A DNA stretch of 64,000 bases from Hydra vulgaris (Eukaryota; Cnidaria; Hydrozoa; Anthoathecata; Hydridae): the NCBI RefSeq assembly GCF_038396675.1, contig NC_088931.1, forward strand, positions 73,601,501 through 73,665,500, written 5' to 3'. The notes under the pieces were generated by a model. It had not been told where the DNA came from, searched no databases, and saw only the letters and a list, made by a program, of their open reading frames with translations. Below are positions 21,692 to 32,720 of the stretch, one piece after another; positions within the stretch are counted from its first letter, which is position 1, and every line of letters starts with the position of its first letter. The translations under genes and the position numbers were made by a program.

Positions 21692-22373
21692 ATGAGTTAC
21701 ACTTTCAGTAAACTTGTTAAAAAAACTATAACTACAAGTGATTCAGTAAACGTTAAAAAAACTGAAAATGTTGACGTTAACACATTTGAATTGAGTGAGC
21801 TCTTAAAAGAATATGTAATTGTACCTGTAGGATCAGAGACAAAAGAATATGTAATTGTACCTGTAGGATCAGAGACAAAAGAATATGTAATTGTACCTGT
21901 AGGATCAGAGACAAAAGAGCAGCAAACTATATTTAGTAGCAGTGAAATAGAAACTTCTCCAAATCAAAATATATCTTTAAATATGTCTTTAAATTCATCT
22001 TTAGATGATAAAAATGTTTTTACTAAAAACAAAGCTCATCTTTCAAAATTGTTGCATCTGAAAAACAAACCTATCGTTGAATATTGCGTTCAATTGCTAA
22101 ACAATCGTGATAATTTAGTGCACATGATAAACAGCATAAAAAAAGAAGTTGTGATTAACGATGGTTCTGCAGAACCAAAATACAAATCATTAGGAGATAT
22201 TTTGTCAACAGTGGATTCATATTTAAGAAGAAAAGAATGGAACTGGGTGTCTTTAGGAGTAAATCCGTTTTCTTTTTATGTTAAAAAATTGATGGAGATA
22301 AGAGAGGTAGAAGATAAAGAAAGATTCATAAAAGATTCAGAAAAATTCTTACAAATATACGAATCTCGTTCAG
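21692..22373 (+). CDS. Conserved-looking 371-aa protein, exon 1 of 3
   Basis: The ATG at 21692 is preceded by an in-frame TAG (21686-21688). The exon encodes 227 codons plus one base and ends at CAG|GTGTGA. Residues 40-75 are three exact 12-residue repeats (EYVIVPVGSETK). The rest is hydrophilic, with a helical, charged segment near the end (VKKLMEIREVEDKERFIKD). No signal peptide or membrane segment is present, so it is probably intracellular. Exons 2 (22613-22753) and 3 (31761-32053) join in phase 1 at both junctions, giving 1116 nt including the stop. I cannot name the family. The C-terminal part (exons 2-3) looks like the conserved domain. Confidence 0.85.
21809..21916 (+). repeat. Three exact 36-bp coding repeats
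   Basis: Units at 21809, 21845 and 21881 are identical at the nucleotide level and in frame, each encoding EYVIVPVGSETK. Lack of any silent difference indicates recent expansion or ongoing homogenisation. Confidence 0.95.
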
Positions 22374-22612
22374 GTGTGAATTTTATTATTATTATTATTA
22401 TTATCTTTTAATGTTGCATCGATTCATAGCTGTTATGAACAGCACCATAATTATATACAAATAACCTAAATTCGCAAATTGTATATTACAATTACGATAT
22501 TCTTTATAATTAAACAATTTAATGTGATCTAATATCTCTCTCTGTCTATATTTGTAGCGTGTATATTTATAATATAATGATTTTTTGAATTTTTTCAATA
22601 AATCTGTTACAG

Positions 22613-22753
22613 GTGAAACTGATGTTTTGAATCACAGTGATTATTGGGGAAGTCTTCAACAAATGATGTCTGGAAAAGTAATTGCTGACTTTGTTGCCAA
22701 AGATTACGGTCCTCTCGATCCTATCTTCGGGATTCTTCTTAATCCAACAACAG
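22613..22753 (+). CDS. Conserved-looking 371-aa protein, exon 2 of 3
   Basis: Acceptor CTGTTACAG ends at 22612 and donor ACAG|GTAAAT follows 22753. The 141-nt exon keeps phase 1 on both sides. It encodes a segment with HSDYWGSLQQMMSGKVIADF and DYGPLDPIFGILLNPTTG. The latter reads straight into exon 3 (GRVGPGDTG...), a glycine/proline-rich loop across the junction, which supports the joining. Intron 1 is 239 bp and ends in a poly-T tract. Confidence 0.85.
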
Positions 22754-22959
22754 GTAAATACTTTTTATTTTATTAAATGAGTTTGAAATATAAACAATTG
22801 CACATTGAAAATATTATAAGAAAAATTACAAAAACAAACGAGATTCTAATTATGAGATTCTATATGAACTGATTAATTAGTTTCTTTAACTAATTAGAAA
22901 ATACTTGAAGTTTTTTTTATTTCAAATAGTAGGGAAAAGTTGTACTGAATAGACCACAA

Positions 22960-23215
22960 AAGTACACTTTTTTATAAATACATTTTATATAGGTTTATTT
23001 GAAAATGTTTATAAATACATTTTATTTGGTTCATTTTAAAAGATTTATTTGAGGTTTAGGGTCAAGGTTAAGGTTTAGAATTAATTATCAAGTTACAACA
23101 ACCTTACCCTTGTCTTAACCCTATTCGTACCAGCTGTGATCTTAAATCTGACCCTAATCATGACCCTCATCACTCTAAACTTTGTCCTCACTTGATCTAT
23201 TTATGGAAGGGTGCG
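22960..23215. repeat. Foldback fragment with TTAGGG/CCCTAA-like words
   Basis: GGTTTAGGGTCAAGGTTAAGG (about 23055) and CTTACCCTTGTCTTAACCCTA (about 23102) face each other, followed by ACCCTAATCATGACCCT. They look like arms of a small foldback repeat rather than telomeric DNA, because the units are irregular. Confidence 0.4.
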
Positions 23216-23292
23216 TTTATTTAGACGTAATTGCGACAAACCCAAAAAACAATTTTTACGCCGCCTAACTAAAGGATTACCTGTTATTCTAA

Positions 23293-23560
23293 GTAGTGTT
23301 GTTACGGCTTAAAATAACTTGTCTGTCGACTAAATTAACTAATATATATTTTTAAAGTCGATTAAAATTGTATTTTTGAAATCGTCTAAATTGAATAAAA
23401 AATGATTTAGTCGAAATATGAGAACAACTTTTTTTCCGAAATAAATTATAATAAAATGAGTTAAGTAATTTTTATTTTCATTTTTTAAAACCATATTATT
23501 TGAATAATAGTGAAACAAAAAAAAAACGAAAACAGGCCAGCTCCCACAACGAGACAATTT
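23293..23560. repeat. hAT-like terminal fragment
   Basis: AGTGTTGTTACGGCTTAAAATAA and the following GTCGACTAAATT and GATTTAGTCGAA stretches are a diverged copy of 8482-8640, the 3' end of the decayed hAT element. No coding sequence accompanies it. Confidence 0.45.
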
Positions 23561-23617
23561 TTCTCCAAGCCAGTGATTTAGATATCACGTTAAATTCTTG
23601 CTAAATATCAAAAAGTC

Positions 23618-26112
23618 TAGGGTAGGGTGGGGTAATATGGATTGTTGGGACAATAATATTTAATATGCATCCATGGAGTAAATAATCTATACATAATTCT
23701 AAAACTTGAAAATTACCAACAGTTTCTACACATAATAGCTTCTTTTTTTTGCATTAACAATGTTTATAATTGATTTACATGAATAGTAAACATGTAAGAC
23801 ATGTTGTTTTGAAAAAAATATAAAAAACATGTTTTAAAACTTCTGTCTGCAGTCTTCAATAATACTACTTATGGAAGTTTAATTATGTATATTTATAAGT
23901 TGGACCATGATGTAACAATATTTAAAATTTAATATACAAGTTCTCTAACCCATATTGATAAATAAACAAAAATCTAAAATGGGGTAAAATGGATATACAG
24001 GTAAAATAATAGTGGGGTAAAATGGATATATATAAAATATATAAAATCCTACTAACATTATAGTATTTTATTACAAAATCATAAGCTACATAATATTTAA
24101 ATATAAATTTATCCTCACTTTTACTTTTTGATATAGTATTAGACATTTTTCAGTTTCATATATAATAACTTTATATAATGCTTCTGAACTATTTACATTA
24201 AGATCATAGTTCAAATTTGTTTTTCCTGAATGGCAAGGGTAAAATTTAAATTCTCATCTAAATGTTTTATATTTTATTTTTGTATTCCTCTTTACTTTAT
24301 TATTAAATTATAGACTTTATATAATTAAATTTTGTTCTAAAATATTTTGGATAAAATAATAAGACTGAAATAAATTATTATGCCTCGTGAATACCAACGC
24401 AAGACTATTGGTACATATGATTACAGCAAATTAATGATTGACATACAGCTTGTTAACGAAGCATAGTCAGTATACAGTGTATCAAAGTCTTCTGGAATTC
24501 CTTATATGACATTATACAGACAATCCCATGATCAAATCCAAAGGAATGACAAAAGAATTGGAAGTGGCGGTGGGTTTGTTTTAAATAATACTGAGAAAAA
24601 TCATCTAGTAAAAACCCTGATGTACTTTGCTAATAAGGGTTTTCCACAAGATAGAGAAGATATCAAACTGATAGTTAAATCCTATATAACATTTACTGGC
24701 AAAAAAGCTCCATTCAAAGATGATAAGCCAGGTAAAGACTGGTGCATGTCTTTTGAAAAAAGATGGAATGAAAAGCAAGAGCTAATGATCTTTCTCTAAA
24801 AACATTGACAGATTTTTTTGAGATGTATGAGAAGGCATAAAATGATAATAGTTTATTTGATAGACCACATTGCATATTTAATTTAGATGAAACAGGTTTA
24901 CGTATAGATCCTACAGCAGGAAAAATCTTTGTTCGTCAAAAACAGCCTATTAAGTTGCTCCATAATGTGGTAAATCAATGTATACTGTACTTTTTTGTGG
25001 GTCAGCAAATGGTCAGTGTCTACCTCCCTTTATCGTCTACAAAGCCATCCACCTATATGATGCATGGTTTCAAAATGGACCAGAAAATGCAATGTATGGT
25101 GTAACAAAATCCGGTTGGATGGAGGACTATATTTTTGAAACCTGGATTGACAGGTTTAATATACATGTAAAAGATTATGAAAAGCCTGTGTTGCTGCTGT
25201 GTGATGGATACAACAGCCATATAACATAATCTACTATTAAAGAGGCTCCGGACAATTTTATAATTTTACTTTGCTTACCTCTGAACACAAGTCACGCATT
25301 ACAACCTCTTGATGTTGGTTTTTTTGCTCCATTGAAATCCCATTGGAACAAAATCCTTAAAAATTGGTTAAGAGAAATCAGACATAAAACAGTTGACAGT
25401 ATGTATTTCCAACTTTATTAAAAGCTTTTGTCAGTAAGATAGATAAGAAACTCCTGAAAAGTGGTTGTAATGGTAGTGGTCTTTACCCTGTTGACAAATC
25501 AAAACCTATGAAAAAGATAGTGAATATGCAACCAAAGCACGAGGAAGTAAATGAGTCTAACAAAAAAGAAAATGTTGAAAAAACCTGCAGAGAGCAATCA
25601 ATTCTGTACTTACACCTAGCCCAAGTCAACCTACACTGACAGCACTTGCAATTCAAATAAACGCAGGCACGTGTCCAGGCCAAAAAGGGAGAAATTTTAA
25701 CAGCACAAGATGTTGTCGCAAGGTTTCAAGAAGAAGAGAAGAATAAAGCTGAAAAGAAGACTGTATCAGTAAGTAAAAGAAAACTGCTAGACATAATCAA
25801 TACAGTTTGATTTTTTAAAAACGTGAAAAACAATAGGTGTGATATATGTGTCAGATATAATATGAGATCCGCATTACCCCACCAGTGGGGTAATTTAAAT
25901 GTATAAAAGGTGTTGTTAAAAAAGGATTAGTAAGTTAGTTATTTAAAATATATTTATGTTTTACTCATTGTGATTTTGTTGTATACACCCTGTATACACC
26001 CTGAATGTAAAGAAAAATAATAAAAGTTTTTATGGGGATTATTAACTCAAAAAAAAAACTATATTAGAAAAAAATATATCTAAAATTCTATCCATATTAC
26101 CCCTCCCCACCC
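23618..26112 (+). mobile_element. Pogo/Tigger-type DNA transposon, near complete
   Basis: The left end (about 23618, TAGGGTAGGGTGGGGTAATA) and the inverted right end (about 26088-26112, read outward as ATAGGGTGGGGAGGGGTAAT) form terminal inverted repeats of about 25 bp ending in TATGGAT. TA lies at both outer edges, the target site of this superfamily. About 2.5 kb with a single transposase pseudogene. It sits in intron 2 of the three-exon gene in the same orientation. Confidence 0.85.
24380..25810 (+). pseudogene. Pogo/Tigger-type DDE transposase
   Basis: ATG at 24380. The N-terminal helix-turn-helix begins MPREYQRKTIGTYDYSKLM and continues with SGIPYMTLYRQ, then a CENP-B-like second half ending GKDWCMSFEKRW (about 24735). 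Catalytic motifs: FNLDETG (about 24880), LLCDGYNSHIT (about 25195) and TSHALQPLDVGFF (about 25290), a D-D-D triad as in pogo relatives. Damage: stop at about 24464, frame change near 24790, frame change near 24980, stop at 25226-25229 directly after NSHIT, and frame changes in the tail. The C-terminus ends LLDIINTV at 25810. The usual gene size is retained, so decay is by point changes rather than deletion. Confidence 0.87.
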
Positions 26113-26125
26113 TATACAATCAAAC

Positions 26126-26801
26126 GCTGTCGACTTTTTTACATTGTTTAAAGTGTAATCGTATGCGCAAGGCATTGTGGGATGTCCTGCTAGTATAAAA
26201 ATGAACTCTCTTTATAAATTTGGAAGAAACTATCAAGTGTTTTCTGTGTATTATATTGCGATTTTTCTTCAATTAATGATTGTTTTTAGTATAAAGAAAT
26301 GCCTTTGTATTGGGCAGCAGTTAACTGCACAAATACAAGTGGAGTAGCCGATAAAAATGTGTTATTTTTTCGTTTTCCAAGAGACAAAGATAGGAAAGTA
26401 CTTAACTTTACTAACTAAAGCATCAAGTTTTAGGTGCTTAATTGATTTAACTTTGCCCGTATAAAGTAGGTCATTGTGCAACATTTCAAACTGATGTGTT
26501 TTTGTTTTCTTTTGAAATAAGTCAAAGCTTTTATTTTAATTTTTTTGAAATAAGTCGAAGTTTTTATTTTGATCAAGTTATTTCACTGATTAATATACAT
26601 GATTTAATTATAATACAATTACTATAAAACGAAAAGTATATATTATTTATGTTATTCTTTTTTTTTTTCTTAGCATTTGTTTGTATTAACTTTAAAGTTG
26701 TTGTTTATGTTTTTTTATTTGTTTTTTAAATATTATATTATTAGGGCATCCCATAATCCTCTGTAAACAAGTTACATGTTTTTTACGCGAGTCGACAGTG
26801 C
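26126..26801. mobile_element. Small element with inverted ends and a THAP exon
   Basis: GCTGTCGAC (26126-26134) plus GCATTGTGGGATGTCCT (26172-26188) are mirrored by AGGGCATCCCATAATCCT (26743-26760) plus GTCGACAGTG (26791-26800). The spacing within each arm is similar (about 40 bp) but the match between arms is imperfect. P-type transposases begin with a THAP domain, so a deleted P-like element is one reading. Confidence 0.4.
26299..26418 (+). pseudogene. THAP-domain N-terminus with a lost zinc ligand
   Basis: THAP domains are C2CH zinc-dependent DNA-binding modules at the start of P-element transposases and many host regulators. The frame starts MPLYWAAVNCTNT and contains VLFFRFPRDKDRK, matching the family pattern MPxxCxAxxCxNR...FxxFP. 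The first ligand cysteine is tryptophan here (TGG), so zinc binding should fail. The open frame ends after 39 codons. In THAP genes exon 1 often stops near this point, but the available donor (AAA|GTACTT) is weak and no second half of the domain was found downstream. Confidence 0.55.
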
Positions 26802-26833
26802 TTGTAGCAATTCCAATAGTACCAATTCCAATA

Positions 26834-26977
26834 TCATACTGATTCTGAAGAAGAGTTTGCATTAATAACTTTTGAAATAATATTGGAAACCAAATTTTTT
26901 GCTGTAAGGTTTCCCTTTAGTACAATCTGACTTAAATTAAAAGCAGCACTTTCAACATTTGATTTTGTAACAATGAC
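26834..26977 (-). CDS. Candidate terminal exon, unknown protein
   Basis: On the minus strand, an acceptor (TTTTTAAATTAG) ends at 26978. 47 codons plus TGA follow, in phase 0. The peptide is ordinary in composition (VIVTKSNVESAAFNLSQIVL at its start, SSSESV at its end), unlike random AT-rich translation. It lies just outside the inverted-end element. The exon at 27508-27779 cannot join it directly because the phases differ, so an intermediate exon would be required. Confidence 0.3.
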   Translation of the reverse strand, partial: VIVTKSNVESAAFNLSQIVLKGNLTAKNLVSNIISKVINANSSSESV

Positions 26978-27507
26978 CTAATTTAAAAATAAAAAAAAAT
27001 GAAAGAATGTATTCAATCATTTATTTAAAAATTGTACACATTTTAAAATTATCACAATGTAAAATTGTAAAAAGTCATATATATCGTAAAACACATTATA
27101 TACTTCAAACAAACAAGAAGCAAGATTAGAAAATAAGAAAGTAGCAACATTTACAATAACATTGTAAATGTGACTTTTTTAGTATTTAGACTTTGGAGCT
27201 TCATTATTTAAATTTGTCCCAGGCCCCGAGACAGCATGAAACAACCCTGTATTAAAGCATTTATGAAAATTGCAAGCAGAGAATAAACGAAAAAAAGTTT
27301 GTCTTGTTTTTGTTTTTTTAACAGTTTCCAGGTTTGGATCTCTATCTTTTTACTAAAAAATGTGATTTGTAGTTTCTGAACATTTTACAACACATCTATT
27401 TCTGTTAATTAATTTATTTAATAGCAGACATTTGTTATACTAATTGTTTTTCTCCAATAAATAATAATATACAAATAAAAGAAAAACATATACAGTCTGG
27501 TACCTAC

Positions 27508-27779
27508 CTAATTGTTTGTAATTGCAAAATCTGAAATTCACCCTTCAACCAAGGTGTAATTAACTTTGAAAGAGTGCAGCATAAAGAGTTTTCATTATAG
27601 CATCTGATTTCAAAGTGTTTTGTCAACGGACAGTGGATAATTCTACTTTCTTTTTGTTTTGGATGCTTCTCCTTTAAATGCAAGAAGTATTGAAAAACCT
27701 CTTGCTCTATAGAAAATTTGTCTTTTGACCTGGATTCCCCAACCAAAAATTTTATTTTTTTCTTACTTTTTTCTGACAT
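27508..27779 (-). CDS. Candidate first exon, unknown protein
   Basis: ATG at 27779 (minus). 90 codons plus two bases end at a good donor (AATTAG|GTAGGT at 27508/27507). The product begins MSEKSKKKIKFLVGESRS and is lysine-rich, with three cysteines and two histidines in its second half (IIHCPLTKHFEIRC, SLCC). I recognise no domain. It could belong to the same transcription unit as 26834-26977 or to a decayed transposon. Confidence 0.3.
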
Positions 27780-28495
27780 GAATAAAACTGTAGTAAATAG
27801 CTCTAATAAGCATATGAAGTAAATATATCATGAAAGTTATCAATAATTATTTCCCGCGTATTTAAATGAAAATTAAATATCGTCATGGCTAAAAAATTAT
27901 TTGCATAACGTGTTTAAGCAAGTAAGCAAAAGTATTAAAGTAAACGCGAAGCGTAAAAAATTGGAAAAATCTGCATTATTATGCAATTTTTTAGTTAGGT
28001 TTAAACAAATAATTTTAAGCAAATTAAATTATCATGCATTTTTATTTTTTTCTACTAACTTAGAAGAAACTCTAGAAAGAAAAAAAAAATTATTTTGAGT
28101 TTTAGAACTCGCTCAAATGTGTTGAAAATAAGCTTTAAAAAGGTAAAAAAAAAAGTCTAAAATTAGACAATTGGGGCACTTGAGCAACCCCTAAAAGTGG
28201 TTAAAACTCAAAAAAAAAAATATCTACTAATAAAATAGGGTTCTGCGCAGCAGATAAAACTCCATAGTACTTTAAATCTTTTCATGACATCAAAATGAAG
28301 CAGTCTATGGAGCACTGTTAGCAAGGCTGACAAATGTGAAAATTGACTCACAAAGTGAAAACATTTCCTATCTATCTTTTTGAAATTAAACTAAAGATTA
28401 TACTTTGTAAACTTAAAGTTAAAATTCAAGACTATTATAATTTCGATCATAAAATGTATAAAGTGCTGTCTTTAGTTTTTAGATTTGAGCAAATG

Positions 28496-28540
28496 TGGCG
28501 CAGTGGTAGCGCACTTGCCTCAGAAACAAAAGACCCGTTA
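28496..28540 (+). repeat. tRNA-derived SINE head
   Basis: TGGCGCAGTGG at 28496-28506 fits the pol III A box (TRGYNNARNNG) exactly and continues TAGCGCACTTGCCTC, a tRNA D-arm/anticodon-like stretch, to AGACCCG. The sequence breaks off where the B box should be, so it is a truncated SINE rather than a tRNA gene. Confidence 0.6.
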
Positions 28541-28599
28541 AAGCATTCTCAAATACATAGTTTATATAAGTATGTTGTACGAGACTAATAGTGAAGCAC

Positions 28600-29940
28600 T
28601 TTTGCATACAAAGTTTATATGCAGTTTTATGTGACTACTAGTGAAGAACTTTATTTTAAACTGATTTACATGTTTATTATAAAGAGTTGAAAATTAGAAT
28701 TTTTTAAAAAAGAAAATTTGTACTAATTGCAAAACTAGTTTACATGTTCCATGTCAATATATGAGCTCTGAAGAGATTTCGTTTTCATGCTTTGTTTCAA
28801 CCATAGTTTGGAGGAGGCTGATATATTTTTTTATTACGTAACTTTAATAAAACATCGTGTTAAACGATTAAAAACTTTTTTAAAATTTATAAAAATTTTT
28901 GCAGGCTGCATTAAGTTAAAAAATATTTAAAAATTTAACAAAAGAAGTGATATTTATGATTGTCTACAGAACAGTAATTTTTGTACAGTTACATATAAAC
29001 ACTGACATTAAAAGCAAGAAAAAGTATTGAAGTCAAATAAGTTAATCGAATAAAAGTGGATTATGGCATAAATAAAAGTGGATTATGGCAAATGATTGTG
29101 GCATTTTTTGTATTGCAGTAATTGAAAAAAAAAATGACTTAAAAAACTAAACTAAGTGGTTAGAATCGATCGTTTTAATGAAAAAAGAGTAATAAAAAAA
29201 AGAAAAGAAAATTATAAAAAAAAGAACAAAGTAAGTTGTCATGCTATGAATATTTTTGCTATTATAAAATGTGTTTTGTATGTATAAACTCTTGAAATAT
29301 TTCACTTGAATTTGCATGTGTGCAATTTTGCAAGATTTCTAAATGTGTTTCTTATCAAATATAATATCCGTGTTCTATAAAGCATGCTTGATACAAAGTT
29401 TATATGCAATTGCACCAGACTACTGGTAAAGTACTTAAAATATGCAAAGTATAAATTTTAAGCTGAGGTAGAGTTTGTTCTAAGCTCGTTACTGCATCTT
29501 TATACCAACTTGTTAATTATAAACAGTTTAACATTTAAAATTTTGGAAAAAGAAAACTTTTACAGATGTTTTGCCAAACTAGCTTACATGCTCCATATGA
29601 ATCTACGAACCCTGAAGAAGTTACTGTTCAACCTAAATTTTGAGAAGGCTGATAAGGCGTACATCAATATTTTTCTTTATATATTATATAGGATGAAAAT
29701 TGGATATTAATCTAATGGAAATAATTTGAATAATAAATTGGATAATATTCTATTGGAAAATTTAACAAAAAAAGTGATATTTGTTTTTTCACTGAACATT
29801 AAAACTTTACTGAGTATTAAATTCAAAAAATTTAACCAAATAAAGGTAAATTATGGCAAATTTTGTAATAAAAATAACTTCATCAAAATTAGCTTTTACA
29901 TTTGAAGAAGCAAGTTTCCAAAAAAAGTGTTAATATTACA
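28600..29940 (+). repeat. Diverged direct duplication, period about 785-830 bp
   Basis: Shared landmarks in order: ATACAAAGTTTATATGCA (28608 and 29392), ACTAGYTTACATG (about 28735 and 29578), a CTGAAGA..TT..TTCAACC stretch (about 28768 and 29610), AATTTAACAAA and AAGTGATATTT (about 28932 and 29760) and ATTATGGCAAA (about 29083 and 29852). Indels shift the period. No coding potential seen. Confidence 0.6.
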
Positions 29941-29949
29941 TCAAAATAA

Positions 29950-31750
29950 AACATATTGCATCTCTGTTTTTATATTAATAAACAAGAGATATTCACTGAA
30001 ATTTGAAAAAAGAACACTTGTTTTTATTGGTTATATTAAAAATTATATAATAAAACTATAAATAAAATTTGTAAATATGGAGTACATTTTATTTAAGATT
30101 TTTTTTCTAATTTTTTTAGAGCAGACATATTTTCTTTTTCTTCTAGAGTATATAATGTAAAATAAGTTATTAGCATTATAAATATATAAAATTTATCAAA
30201 GTTTGCTGCTTTATTTAATATTATTTACCATCAGTTGCTATTAAAGGATACACATTTTATATTAATTATAGAATACAATAACGAGTATTTTGTTCAGGTT
30301 AAAAGCTATATAGCAACAAAAATGTATTGAGTTTTGAAATTGAAATAAACAACAACATGAACGTGCATGTTTGCAATCTTTCTTGTTTCTACCTTTTTAC
30401 ACTTAGTTTTTCATAAAGGTGTGGTAAGTTGAGAGTTATTGCTTTTCGGTAATCAGTTTCCTATATCAAAACACACTTGTGGACATCAAGTTATAGATTT
30501 TTTTTAATAGCTTACAATGCTTTGTGATCTTTTATTACTATACATTACCAAAGGATATCTAAATTTGCTCTTGCTTACAATTGCTTTTAATTTAAGAGTG
30601 TTGCAAATCATCTGGCCTAGCTATAACAACCAATAAGCAATATTCTCAAATTTTTTTAGTGTTGTATATAATTTATATATGGGAGTAATAAGTGTAAAGT
30701 TCTAAAAAGAAATTAGGCTATTGTTTCAAAATACTTTTCTAGCTAAATGATTGGATAAATGAGAACTTAATTTGAAAAAAATTATACCAAGTTAATTATA
30801 GCCTATTGATATTAGTAGATAAATTTTAAAACTGTATTAAAAAATCTATTGTATGAGAATCCCAGCATAGTCAAGTTTCACCATCTGGTTTATAGTTTGT
30901 TACAATGGTTGTCTTTTTTATATCTTAGAATTATAAAAACAATTAGAAAAACAAACTTATTTTTTGAAATCTTTATTTTTAAGAAAAAATTATGAAAATT
31001 ACGTATGTTTTGAGTTGTGAGGGTTTGTATAAGTATTTGTACTATATTGCACAAAATTGGATAGAAAAATCATAATTTTTTTTGCTATTATTATTTGGTT
31101 TTTTATGAAATTACTCAAATTCACTTTTATTATTCAATACGTTTTTTGACATTTGTTTTGATTTAAACATACGCGCAAAATGCCTCCTTTTCAAAATCAG
31201 CGAATCAAATTGCGCATATCGCTGCCTATTCTGAGTCTGTAGAGGGTTTCAAAATATGCCGCCGGAAAACCGTGTAACTTTCTCCTAGGCTCAAATGGAT
31301 ATCGGGCTCCCAGGTTTATTTTTGTTATTACATTTAATTGTATGTACCGTAATAAGATCTTAAATTTTTAAAAATCAAGGTTTAATAAATGGTCTAAAAA
31401 CACCCTTGTTGAACCTGTTTTCTCGCTTTGGAACCTTTTAATAATTAGTATATTATTACTTAAAAATATGAAGAAAAAAAAAAATTCATTCAATACTTTA
31501 GTTGCAAACTTTGTAAAAGAAGTCTGTAACAAAAACAATTAATACTACCTACATGCATTGAGACTTTTGATTAAGTTTTACTATAATTTTACAGTTGGAA
31601 TAGGTATAACTATAAATCTTTTTAATGTAGTATTTATATTTTTCCAATTTGTAAGGCATTAAAACCATCTTTTGGCTATAAAAATGTGTACTTATGTCAT
31701 GAATATATGAACTTACTTTTGTTACACTGATATTTAACATGCTTATTTAA
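29950..31750. other. Plain AT-rich intron sequence
   Basis: No repeats or genes identified by eye. 31165-31310 is GC-richer (CGCGCAAAATGCC, GCCGCCGGAAAACC) and could be an old TE fragment. Confidence 0.35.
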
Positions 31751-31760
31751 TTTTTGTTAG

Positions 31761-32053
31761 GAAGGGTAGGCCCTGGCGATACTGGTCTTATACATAACAT
31801 TTTATTTGACCGAGATGGACCTATGGCATATCACGCAGCTGTTCACGATGCATTTGGATACTTAAAGACATTTCACAATATTGGACCGGGTTACAATTAT
31901 TTGGGAGGAATTTCAGCAATCGAAACAGAAAATTGCATGGCAGGACAAACGTCTGGATTACTTTTTTGGAAATTTGTTATAAATAATATTAAGGAAATAA
32001 AATCCAAGGAGTCAGCCGAGCAGAGTGAAGCGAATAATCCAAAAAAATTTTGA
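31761..32053 (+). CDS. Conserved-looking 371-aa protein, exon 3 of 3
   Basis: Acceptor TTTTTGTTAG ends at 31760. The exon completes the split glycine codon and encodes GRVGPGDTGLIHNILF, then DRDGPMAYHAAVHDAFGYLK and IGPGYNYLGG, ending in a charged tail and TGA 32051-32053. The clustered G, P, H, D and Y residues look like a conserved folded domain. The H-D pair in AVHDAFGY recalls phospholipase A2 active sites, but without the cysteine pattern this is only a resemblance. No AATAAA close downstream was seen. Confidence 0.85.
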
Positions 32054-32225
32054 AGCTATGTACCCTTAGCTGTAACTGTAATCTATGATTACATTTTTTT
32101 ATTTCAAAAACCATTGCTATTAAAAAAAAGTAGCTGGGTAGTTGTGCAAAATGATTACTTTTTCTCAATTTTCTTTTCTGAAAAATTACTTAACATTTAT
32201 AAAAACTATGTATTGCATATAAAAA

Positions 32226-32296
32226 TTTTATATATATATATATTTTTATATATCATACCTTTCGGCAATCATCAGCCATTGTGTATTTCGTCACTA

Positions 32297-32338
<42 letters not shown>

Positions 32339-32348
32339 TACATATATG

Positions 32349-32393
<45 letters not shown>

Positions 32394-32453
32394 ACACACA
32401 CACCCACACACACCCCCACCCACACACACCAAAACATATATATATATATATAT

Positions 32454-32490
<37 letters not shown>

Positions 32491-32558
32491 TATATTTATA
32501 TATACATATACATATATGTATATATATATATACATATACATATATGTATATATATATC

Positions 32559-32628
<70 letters not shown>

Positions 32629-32640
32629 TTTAACATTAAG
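32226..32640. repeat. Compound (TA)n/(CA)n microsatellite
   Basis: TA arrays (32299-32335, 32436-32560, 32573-32626) surround a CA block (32352-32428). All open frames here are repeat translations. Confidence 0.95.
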
Positions 32641-32688
32641 AAATACAGTTTCTCTCAATACAAATAATATTATTATATAAGAAATTTT

Positions 32689-32720
32689 TGCTGGGTTATG
32701 GATACCAGCATCATCAGCTT
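32689..32720 (-). ncRNA. Degraded hammerhead ribozyme-like motif
   Basis: Minus strand: CTGATGA (32717-32711) is followed by a stem II hairpin with TGCTGG/CCAGCA arms (32710-32689). The expected GAAA then reads AAAA, so the catalytic G12 is lost. It is adjacent to a TA array and next to a PLE fragment. Confidence 0.35.

Larger units (their letters stand above)
22754..31760 (+). other. Intron 2 (9.0 kb) of the three-exon gene
   Basis: Starts GTAAAT and ends TTTTTGTTAG. It holds a hAT-like terminal fragment, a 2.5-kb pogo element, a THAP-like exon within inverted repeats, two small candidate exons on the minus strand, a tRNA-derived fragment and diverged tandem duplications. 29950-31750 is plain AT-rich DNA, apart from a GC-richer patch at 31165-31310. 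Confidence 0.75.

Noticed and set aside
23055..23160. Interstitial telomere-like repeats
   Set aside because: The TTAGGG and CCCTAA words are irregular and face each other, so a foldback repeat is more likely.
28496..28540. Functional tRNA gene
   Set aside because: Good A box but no B box, T arm or acceptor stem.
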